Source: an uncultured Lachnospiraceae bacterium
GTDB lineage: Bacteria; Bacillota; Clostridia; Lachnospirales; Lachnospiraceae
Length of the DNA stretch: 15,573 bases
Assembly (NCBI GenBank): GCA_910584725.1
Contig: CAJUBE010000056.1
Coordinates: 1-15,573 of the forward strand
Direction: 5' to 3'
Shown: in pieces, positions 1 through 5,632 of the stretch
Layout: each line of letters starts with the position of its first letter
Numbering within the stretch: the stretch's first letter is position 1
Made by a program: the position numbers and the translations under genes
The notes under the pieces: generated by a model
What the model saw: only the letters and a program-made list of their open reading frames with translations
Told to the model about the DNA's origin: nothing
The model's database searches: none

Positions 1-9
1 TGGATATTC

Positions 10-45
10 TTGATAAAAAGCGGTTTCTTTAGTATAATAAAACCG
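10..45 (+). promoter_or_regulatory. Sigma-A promoter with inverted repeat, toxin-antitoxin locus
   Basis: The -35 box TTGATA lies at 10-15 and the -10 box TATAAT at 33-38, with the ideal 17-base spacer. An inverted repeat, CGGTTT (21-26) and AAACCG (40-45), straddles the -10 box. That is where a self-regulating antitoxin operator would be expected, but binding is inference. Predicted transcription starts near 45, giving a leader of about 65 bases before the antitoxin ATG at 111. Confidence 0.7.
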
Positions 46-110
46 TGACAGAAGGTAAAGATTTAATCAGATATATGTTTTCTAAATCATGTAGAAAGGT
101 GGTGTCTGTT

Positions 111-365
111 ATGTCAACATTGCAGAATCAGATTACACAATCTCTGGAAGGACTTTCGGATGACAGCCTGCGCTTTATTCTTGATATGATACAGCGCTTT
201 GTGCTGCCATCAGAGTCAAGGAGTGTGAGTATAAATTATGGCGTTGTCACACAGGGCAAAAAACGCAGGCTTGGAAGTATGAAAGGGCAGAAATTTATTG
301 CGGATGGTCATGATATAGACGAGTGCAATGATGAAATAGCCAGATTATTTGAGGTGGATGGTTGA
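111..365 (+). CDS. VapB-like type II antitoxin (84 aa)
   Basis: This is a small protein of 84 residues. The start is ATG at 111 because AAAGGTGG at 95-102 sits 8 bases upstream; a longer reading from 45 has no ribosome site. The N-terminal half is helical (LQNQITQSLEGLSDDSLRFI). The C-terminal part, GSMKGQKFIADGHDIDECNDE followed by IARLFEV, resembles the toxin-binding tail of antitoxins that accompany short PIN-domain VapC toxins (the DUF2281-like group). Its TGA overlaps the ATG of the toxin remnant (TGATG at 363-367), the usual coupling in such pairs. It would neutralise the toxin and repress its own promoter. With the toxin broken it may be an orphan. The family assignment is by motif and context only. 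Confidence 0.65.
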   Translation: MSTLQNQITQSLEGLSDDSLRFILDMIQRFVLPSESRSVSINYGVVTQGKKRRLGSMKGQKFIADGHDIDECNDEIARLFEVDG

Positions 366-674
366 TGAAGATTTTGCTGGATACACATATTGCAATATGG
401 GCAGTACTGGATTCGGAGGAATTGCCGGACGAAGCACGGGCAATGATACTTGACGAGGATAAAAGGGTGTGAAGCGAATGGTTTTATGTCATTGCCAATA
501 TTCAATAAACATTCGGCTGAATTAGAGACTTTGGTACGTGAGAAAGATGCTCCGCCACATAAAGATCCCTTTGACAGAATTTTGCTTGCACAGGCAAAAT
601 CGAAGGGGATGAAGTTTTTGACACATGATGGATTAATTCCATATTACAACGAATCTTTTATTATCAGTGTTTAA
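365..674 (+). pseudogene. VapC-like PIN-domain toxin, disrupted by internal deletion
   Basis: From ATG 365 the reading begins MKILLDTHIAIWAVL, the classic N-terminus of a PIN ribonuclease with its first catalytic Asp, but it stops at TGA 470-472 after 35 residues. The rest of the family sequence continues in another frame from about 466 to TAA 672-674. It includes NGFMSLPI, KDAPPHKDPFDRILLAQAK and GMKFLTHDGLIPYYN, which carry the late acidic residues of the PIN site. Together the parts give roughly 100 residues against about 125-130 for the family. About 25-30 codons, including the segment that usually holds the conserved Glu (VWE-type motif), are missing and the join is out of frame. The toxin is almost certainly inactive. 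A sequencing error alone would not explain the missing middle. Confidence 0.8.
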
Positions 675-684
675 GAGGAATTGC

Positions 685-731
685 AGAGTAGTCCCATGTT
701 ACAAAACTGTAGCATGGGACCACTCTGTTTT
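685..731 (+). terminator. Rho-independent terminator after the toxin remnant
   Basis: An 18-base arm at 685-702 pairs with 709-726 with one mismatch and one G-T pair, around a 6-base loop, followed by GTTTT (727-731). It faces the plus strand. On the minus strand, downstream of cotJC, the hairpin is not followed by a T run, so it is a weaker candidate for ending the coat operon. Confidence 0.7.
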
Positions 732-752
732 AGCCTTGTCTGATGACAGTGT

Positions 753-1370
753 TTATTTCACATTCCCCTCACAGCAGTCAAAGCCCGGATTGAACGCGTA
801 GAAGTTCTTGGAGTCAAGGTGATCCTGCACGATGCGGAGGGCTTCACCAAACCTCTGGAAGTGCACAACCTCCCTTGCCCGCAGGAATTTGATCGGTTCG
901 TACACATCGGGCTCATCCCTTACGAGACGAAGTATATTGTCATAGGTGGAGCGTGCCTTCTGCTCTGCTGCCATATCTTCCATCAAATCCGTAATGATAT
1001 CGCCTTTGGACTGGAACTCGCAGGCGTTGAAGGGAACGCCGCCCGCCGCCTGGGGCCAGATGCCGACAGTGTGATCCACGTAATAATTGCGGAAACCGCT
1101 TGCCTCGATCTGCTCCATGGAAAGGTTTTTGGTGAGCTGGTGCACAATGGCGGCTACCATTTCCAGGTGAGCGAGTTCCTCGGTGCCGATGTCCGTAAGA
1201 ACAGCGGAAACTTCCCTGTAAGGACAGGCGTACCGCTGGGACAGATAGCGCATGGACGCGCCCATCTCGCCGTCGGGACCGCCATACTGGCTGATAATGG
1301 CCTGGGCGATATCCGCGTTGGCCTCTTTGATGTTTACGGGGAACTCTAATCTTCTTTCATAATTCCACAT
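753..1370 (-). CDS. cotJC: Spore coat protein CotJC, manganese-catalase family
   Basis: This 205-residue protein matches the CotJC/manganese catalase family. It opens MWNYERRLEFPVNI and carries GGPDGEMGASMRYLSQRYA, TDIGTEELAHLEMVA, YVDHTVGIWPQAAGGVPF, AAEQKARSTYDNI and REVVHFQRFGEAL. The Glu and ExxH-type ligands of the four-helix bundle dimanganese site are visible in GTEELAHLE, AAEQKAR and REVVHFQR. In spore formers CotJC is laid down in the spore coat by the mother cell and may break down hydrogen peroxide. The length is normal. The start ATG (1368-1370) overlaps the TAA of cotJB by one base, with GGAAGGAGG a few bases upstream. It is the last gene of the cotJABC operon. Confidence 0.95.
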   Translation of the reverse strand: MWNYERRLEFPVNIKEANADIAQAIISQYGGPDGEMGASMRYLSQRYACPYREVSAVLTDIGTEELAHLEMVAAIVHQLTKNLSMEQIEASGFRNYYVDHTVGIWPQAAGGVPFNACEFQSKGDIITDLMEDMAAEQKARSTYDNILRLVRDEPDVYEPIKFLRAREVVHFQRFGEALRIVQDHLDSKNFYAFNPGFDCCEGNVK

Positions 1371-1645
1371 TAGTTACAGCCTCCTTCCCAGGGCATGGGT
1401 GCCAAAGCCCATTTCCAGTCGTCACATGTCGATACATCCGCACAGGAAATTGTGAGGGGCGTATATTTGGCGGAATACTCCTGCCTTGCCTGATTTGCCA
1501 GACGGTTGTAATGGTTGAAATATTTTAATGCGTTCTGGTCAGTGGGATGGGTGTCCAGATAAAGGGACAGTTCGATGACAACGAAGCTTAAGACGCCGAT
1601 ATCGTGGAGCAGTTTTTCCTGCTCGGTAGCAAATTGTGTGTTCAT
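1370..1645 (-). CDS. cotJB: Spore coat protein CotJB
   Basis: This 91-residue protein has the CotJB pattern: a leading helix (EKLLHDIGVLSFVVIELSLY), LDTHPTDQNALKYFNHYNRL, and the Trp-rich tail DWKWALAPMPWEGGCN. CotJB is a small mother-cell coat component that acts with CotJA and CotJC; no enzymatic role is known. It starts at ATG 1643-1645, overlapping the cotJA stop (ATGA), and ends in an overlap with the cotJC start, so all three proteins are probably translated in a coupled way. An AAGGAGA ribosome site precedes it. The length is typical. Confidence 0.93.
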   Translation of the reverse strand: MNTQFATEQEKLLHDIGVLSFVVIELSLYLDTHPTDQNALKYFNHYNRLANQARQEYSAKYTPLTISCADVSTCDDWKWALAPMPWEGGCN

Positions 1646-1815
1646 CGGTTACAACATCTCCTTCCTGTAAATGGTTTGTCGAGCTCAGGAAAGACGGTGC
1701 CGTTACAGTATCCTTTTTCCAGATTTTCACAGATACCGTTAAAATGCTGCCAGGGGACATAAGCCATCGCGATCGGAAAATCATCGCAGGGTTCCCTGTA
1801 GAGATAGTCCTTCAT
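1642..1815 (-). CDS. cotJA: Spore coat associated protein CotJA (57 aa)
   Basis: The core FPIAMAYVPWQHFNGICENL, followed by CNGTVFPELDKPF, is diagnostic of CotJA, which is needed with CotJC for deposition in the coat. The reading frame is open further upstream to 1911. I choose ATG 1813-1815 (MKDYLYREP) because AGAAAGG lies 6 bases upstream, while the nearer ATG at 1819-1821 directly abuts that site. The longer versions would also cross the predicted promoter. It is the first gene of the operon and ends in a Cys-Cys-Asn-Arg tail. Confidence 0.9.
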   Translation of the reverse strand: MKDYLYREPCDDFPIAMAYVPWQHFNGICENLEKGYCNGTVFPELDKPFTGRRCCNR

Positions 1816-1880
1816 ATACATCCTTTCTATTGGTGCGCCGGATTGGACCGGTCGCACGAATTTCATGTGTTCTTTGATAA

Positions 1881-1907
1881 TATAGTATGTTATAATCACT
1901 TGGGCGT
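1881..1907 (-). promoter_or_regulatory. Sigma-K/sigma-E-like promoter of cotJABC
   Basis: Read on the minus strand, the -10 region is CATACTATA (1889 to 1881), which fits the sigma-K pattern CATANNNTA. An AC dinucleotide (1907-1906) lies 16 bases upstream, as the sigma-K -35 element requires. Predicted start is near 1874, about 60 bases before the cotJA ATG. Mother-cell control of cotJ is known in Bacillus, where it is sigma-E dependent; assigning sigma-K rather than sigma-E here rests on the motif alone. Confidence 0.55.
1888..1896 (+). promoter_or_regulatory. Extended -10 promoter, probably for the ABC transporter operon
   Basis: TG-T-TATAAT at 1888-1896 is a perfect extended -10 element on the plus strand. 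No convincing -35 box lies 17 bases upstream, which extended -10 promoters can tolerate. Predicted start is near 1903, giving a leader of about 210 bases that contains the structured element at 1976-2070. It overlaps the minus-strand coat promoter at 1881-1907. No better promoter was seen between 1900 and 2116. Confidence 0.5.
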
Positions 1908-1975
1908 GCAATGTGGGAAGGACACAGAATTTTCACAATTTGATACGAATAGGGACACATTTTGCCAGTATATTA

Positions 1976-2070
1976 ATGTGAGATGTGCTTCTAAAACTCA
2001 GCAGCAGAGGCTACTTCGTTAAGAAACACTAAGTCTCACATAGGAGAAAGCCTTAAGTGTGGCATTCTCC
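1976..2070 (+). repeat. Structured intergenic element, copy A
   Basis: Two hairpin units stand in tandem. In the first, an outer stem ATGTGAGA (1976-1983) with TCTCACAT (2034-2041) leads to GTGcTTCT (1985-1992) with AGAAaCAC (2022-2029). An internal loop follows, with strands AAAACTC and TCGTTA, and then an inner stem AGCAGC/GCTACT around loop AGAG. The second unit is GGAGAAAGCC (2043-2052), an 8-base loop, and GGCATTCTCC (2061-2070). The same arrangement recurs at 7140-7244 with identical loop strands TCTAAAACTC and TCGTTAAGAA but different stem bases. There is no T run after it, so it is not an ordinary terminator. The function is unknown; it would lie in the leader of the ABC operon. Confidence 0.6.
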
Positions 2071-2116
2071 AAATGGAGGAACATACAGTTTTACAATAAA
2101 AAGGGAGGAGTATGCT

Positions 2117-3259
2117 TTGATACAGGTAGAGAATTTGGTCAAACGGTACGGCGGCCATGTGGCGGTAGACGGCATGTCGTTTACAGTGGAAGAGGGAAAA
2201 ATTTATGGCTTTCTCGGACCGAACGGCGCGGGAAAGACAACGACAATGAATGTGATGACAGGATATATTGCCGCCGACGGAGGAACGGTTGTGATCGACG
2301 GGCATGATATTCTGAAGGAGCCGCTGGCGGCGAAAGCCTGCGTTGGGTATCTGCCTGAGGTGCCGCCGCTTTATCCGGATATGACGGTGCGGGAGTTCCT
2401 GCTCTTCGCAGCGGAATTGAGAAAGGTACCGGGAGCGGAGCGGAAGAATCGGGTGGCAGATCTGGAGGAGCGGCTTTCTCTCTCGGAGATGAGCCATCGG
2501 CTGATCAAAAATCTCTCCAAAGGGTATAAGCAGAGAGTAGGGCTGGCGCAGGCTCTTGTGGGCGATCCGAAGGTGCTGATTCTGGATGAGCCGATGGTGG
2601 GGCTTGATCCAAAACAAATCATAGAGATGCGCGATCTGATCAAAGGACTTGCCGGAAAACATACGGTAATTTTAAGTTCCCATATTCTTTCGGAAATCAG
2701 TGCAGTATGCGATCATATTCTTATTATCTCGAAAGGGAAATTGACGGCAAGCGGTTCTCCCGAAGAACTGCAAAAGATGATGCAGGGCACGGCGGAGCTT
2801 GCGGTGACGGTGATCGGGGAGCAGGAACAGGCGAAGGCGGTACTGGAGCAGATAGAGGAAATTGAGAGGGTTGCATTTGAGGATGGAAGCGAGAAGGGAA
2901 GTATTCTGATTCACATTTCGACGAAAGAGGATGTGGACATACGGAAATCCTTGTCCGTGGCGCTCGCGGGTGCGGGAATGCCAATTCTGTCCATGAGCAG
3001 GTCGGAGAAATCGCTGGAAGACATCTTTCTGGAATTGACGGAAACGGAATTGCCTGATGCATTAGAGGAAGAAGACGAAACGGAAGTGTCTGATAAGGCA
3101 GAGAAGGAAGAAATGGAGACGACCGTAGAATCTCAGGATGAGCCCGTGAATGACGCAGGGCAGGAAGAGAAGGATGCTGTGGAGGAGAAAACGGAAACGG
3201 ACGAAATAGAAAAGGAAACCGCAGCGGGAGAGGAGGAGAGCGATGAGAGCGATTTATAA
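2117..3259 (+). CDS. ABC transporter ATP-binding protein, GldA/CcmA-like, with acidic C-terminal tail
   Basis: This is a cytoplasmic ATPase that powers the permease encoded next. Of 380 residues, the first ~310 form the nucleotide-binding domain and its extension: Walker A GPNGAGKTT (34-42), signature LSKGYKQ (133-139), Walker B VLILDEP (153-159) and switch His in SSHI (189). From about residue 312 a tail of some 68 residues is dominated by Glu and Asp, which is unusual for the family. The start is TTG 2117 (reading MIQVENLVKRYGGH) because GGGAGGAG lies 6 bases upstream. An open GTG at 2057 falls inside a hairpin and would add residues unlike the family. It overlaps the permease gene by 17 bases. 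The substrate is unknown; the pair resembles the gliding/exopolysaccharide-type Gld exporters found widely in non-gliding Clostridia. Confidence 0.9.
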   Translation: MIQVENLVKRYGGHVAVDGMSFTVEEGKIYGFLGPNGAGKTTTMNVMTGYIAADGGTVVIDGHDILKEPLAAKACVGYLPEVPPLYPDMTVREFLLFAAELRKVPGAERKNRVADLEERLSLSEMSHRLIKNLSKGYKQRVGLAQALVGDPKVLILDEPMVGLDPKQIIEMRDLIKGLAGKHTVILSSHILSEISAVCDHILIISKGKLTASGSPEELQKMMQGTAELAVTVIGEQEQAKAVLEQIEEIERVAFEDGSEKGSILIHISTKEDVDIRKSLSVALAGAGMPILSMSRSEKSLEDIFLELTETELPDALEEEDETEVSDKAEKEEMETTVESQDEPVNDAGQEEKDAVEEKTETDEIEKETAAGEEESDESDL

Positions 3260-5369
3260 AAGAGAATTAAAATCTTATTTCTACTCCTTTACAGGCTGGC
3301 TTTTTGTGGCGGTGAACCTTTTCGTAATGGGGTTGTACTTTGTTGTCTACAATATGCTTATGGGCTATCCGACTATAGCCTATGTGCTGCAGAGCATAGT
3401 GTTTACATTTATTGTAACGATACCGATTCTCACCATGCGGACGCTCTCCGAGGAGCGGAAAAACAAGACGGATCAGTTGATTCTGACGGCGCCTGTCTCG
3501 GTTGGGAAGATTGTACTTGGCAAGTATCTGGCGCTTGCTACAGTACTTTTTGTGCCGACGGCGTTTATGGGGATTTTGCCTCTGTTTCTGATGCAGGGCG
3601 GTGAGTTTCAACTGGGTGTTTCCTACGCATCGCTTCTGGGCTTTTTCCTGTACGGGTGCCTTGCGCTGGCGGTAGGGCTCTTTCTCTCGTCGCTGACGGA
3701 GAGCGTGGTGATCGCGGCGGTGCTTTCCTTTGGCGCGCTGTTTCTCGGTTATATTATGCCGGGCATATCGAATCTGCTCACCACTACGGGAACTTCCGCG
3801 GTTACCACCGTGATCGGCAGGATTCTGTCCTGCTTTGACATGGTCAGCCGGTTTGATACGCTTTCTTCCGGCTATTTTGAGCTGGAGGCGGTGGCCTATT
3901 ATCTGACGGCTATCGCTCTGGCACTGTTCTGTACGGCGCAGACCATTCAGAAGCGCCGCTACAATATTGCCGGGGGCGGACTGAAAGTTGGGGCATACAG
4001 TGTTACGGGGATTTTGCTGGCGATTGCGCTGACTGTAGCGGTTAATTTGGGATTAAACTATGTGCCGGAGCAGTATTCCTCCTTTGATCTGACAGAAAAC
4101 AGACTGTATGCACTGACGGACGAGACAAAGACGTTTCTCGCCGGGGTGTCCGAGGATGTGACGATTTATGTGCTGGCTGAGGAAGGCGCGGGGGATGCAG
4201 ACTTTTCCAAAACGCTGGAGCGGGTGGCGGATCAGTCGCCGCATATTAAAATAAAGTATGTCAGCCCGGCAAAGAATCCGAATTTTTATCAGAATTACAC
4301 GGATACCCAGCCGTCCACGGGCAGTTTGATCGTGGAGGGGGAAAAGCGCAGTACGGTAGTGGATTACGGGGATATTTATGCCTATGAGATGGACTATTCC
4401 ACCTACAGCTACCAGACCACGGGTTATGACGGGGAAGGGCAGGTCATTTCAGCTTTGGCCTACGTTACCACGGAAGATATGCCAGTTTTTTATGCGATTG
4501 GCGGACACGGTGAACTGGAGCTGGAGGAGAAGTTTGCCAATACCATAACAAAGGAAAACGCGTCCTATGAGACACTGATGCTTTACTCGGTGGACGAAAT
4601 TCCGGAGGACGCACAGGGGATTATTTTAAATGCGCCCACAAGCGATTACTCGAAGGAGGATGCCGAAAAGGTTATCGCCTATCTGCAAAAGGGCGGCAAT
4701 GCGTTGATTGTTCCGACTATGGCGGAAGGAGAGATGACGAACTTTAAGAGTATTTTGGGTTTTTACGGAATTTCCGAGGTTGGTGGCACGATCATTGAGC
4801 AGGATCGCAATTATTACTACCAGAATCCGTATTACCTCTTCCCCGAGATTGCATCAACGGAAGTGACGGCATCCCTGGCGGACGGCTTGGTATTTGCACC
4901 TTTTTCCAAGGGGCTTTCCTATGATGAGGAAACCATGGATGAAATACATTATACGCCGCTTTTAACTACAAGCAGCAGCGCATTTTCCAAGACGGATATT
5001 ACGGACAACAGTGATTTTGAAAAAGGCGAAAGCGACATTGACGGACCTTTTACCGTCAGTGTGGAGGTGGAGAAGAGCACGGAGGACGGCGGTATTTCCC
5101 ACGCTTTTGTGGTGGGCGGAGAGAGTCTCTTCACCACACTTGCGGACGATATGGCACCTGGCAATAATGTGAAACTTTTTGGCAGCATGATCAGTATGCT
5201 TGCGGATCATGAATCCTCAGTGGCGATTCCCGTCAAGAGTCTTTCCATGCCGAACCTTGTATTTACGGCGCAGACGGCATATATAGCGGCTGTTCTCTGC
5301 GTGATCGTGATTCCTCTTGCGACCCTTATGGCAGGACTTGTGATCTGGCTGAAAAGAAGGCGGCGCTGA
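3243..5369 (+). CDS. ABC-2 permease fused to GldG-like auxiliary domain (708 aa)
   Basis: The N-terminal part (about 1-235) is a six-segment ABC-2/GldF-type permease: RAIYKRELKSYFYS, then membrane spans near 17-37, 46-66, 98-118, 127-150, 153-173 and 214-233, with the family loop TMRTLSEERKNKTDQLILTA. A further span near 252-271 leads into a GldG-like extracytoplasmic domain that starts with the characteristic FDLTENRLYALTDET (281-295) and runs to about 675. A final span is capped by a basic KRRRR end. Such GldF-GldG fusions are common in Clostridia. The start ATG 3243 lies inside the ATPase gene with GGAGGAG just upstream, so the two are co-transcribed and probably coupled. The DUF4340 gene that often follows in related operons is absent here. 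Confidence 0.88.
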   Translation: MRAIYKRELKSYFYSFTGWLFVAVNLFVMGLYFVVYNMLMGYPTIAYVLQSIVFTFIVTIPILTMRTLSEERKNKTDQLILTAPVSVGKIVLGKYLALATVLFVPTAFMGILPLFLMQGGEFQLGVSYASLLGFFLYGCLALAVGLFLSSLTESVVIAAVLSFGALFLGYIMPGISNLLTTTGTSAVTTVIGRILSCFDMVSRFDTLSSGYFELEAVAYYLTAIALALFCTAQTIQKRRYNIAGGGLKVGAYSVTGILLAIALTVAVNLGLNYVPEQYSSFDLTENRLYALTDETKTFLAGVSEDVTIYVLAEEGAGDADFSKTLERVADQSPHIKIKYVSPAKNPNFYQNYTDTQPSTGSLIVEGEKRSTVVDYGDIYAYEMDYSTYSYQTTGYDGEGQVISALAYVTTEDMPVFYAIGGHGELELEEKFANTITKENASYETLMLYSVDEIPEDAQGIILNAPTSDYSKEDAEKVIAYLQKGGNALIVPTMAEGEMTNFKSILGFYGISEVGGTIIEQDRNYYYQNPYYLFPEIASTEVTASLADGLVFAPFSKGLSYDEETMDEIHYTPLLTTSSSAFSKTDITDNSDFEKGESDIDGPFTVSVEVEKSTEDGGISHAFVVGGESLFTTLADDMAPGNNVKLFGSMISMLADHESSVAIPVKSLSMPNLVFTAQTAYIAAVLCVIVIPLATLMAGLVIWLKRRRR

Positions 5370-5459
5370 CGAACGGGATTTTCCTCAGAATGATTGACTT
5401 CCGCAGGACTTTGTGTAAAAATGTACGTGATGGCAATGAGCAGTGCGCAGACGTAAGAT

Positions 5460-5490
5460 GAAAAAATGGCAGCTTGCTGACAATTTTTTC
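5460..5490 (+). terminator. Possible weak terminator after the ABC operon
   Basis: GAAAAAAT (5460-5467) pairs with ATTTTTTC (5483-5490), and inside them CAGC (5470-5473) pairs with GCTG (5476-5479). The descending arm ends in a T-rich run. The GC part of the stem is short, so termination would be inefficient. The 90 bases between the permease stop and this hairpin hold no gene; a very weak promoter-like pair (TTGACT 5394-5399, TAAAAA 5416-5421) is present but not convincing. Confidence 0.4.
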
Positions 5491-5511
5491 AGATTGCGGA
5501 TGCATAGTGCG

Positions 5512-5601
5512 GTGCTAAGCGCCAGTGGCGCTTGTCCAGCACGGACCGAAGCGGAGCGGAGACAGCACGCGAACGAGGAAAACCGAAGGTTTTTCGAGTT
5601 T
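5512..5601. repeat. Hairpin-rich palindromic region upstream of the hydrogenase gene
   Basis: Two strong hairpins stand here. The first is GTGCT (5512-5516) with AGCAC (5538-5542), enclosing AAGCGCC (5517-5523) with GGCGCTT (5527-5533) around loop AGT. The second is GGAAAACC (5577-5584) with GGTTTTTC (5588-5595) around loop GAA. Read on the minus strand, the second is flanked by AAACTC and TCGTT, the same flanks as the internal loop of the elements at 1984 and 7140. ATGCAT also occurs at both edges (5500-5505 and 5615-5620). It looks like an extragenic palindromic repeat or a structured leader. No convincing gene reads through it. Confidence 0.5.
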
Positions 5602-5632
5602 GCACTGCGAGCAATGCATGAACGGAGGCATT

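Noticed and set aside
819..1349. Long plus-strand open frame (176 codons) opposite cotJC
   Set aside because: It is the antisense shadow of cotJC, whose family match is clear. It has no ribosome site and no recognisable domain.
1642..1911. Longer 89-residue cotJA
   Set aside because: The extra N-terminal residues would be encoded across the predicted promoter, have no ribosome site, and do not fit the usual CotJA length.
2057..2116. Upstream GTG start of the ABC ATPase
   Set aside because: The GTG lies inside a hairpin without a ribosome site. TTG 2117 has GGGAGGAG at the right distance and gives the standard family N-terminus.
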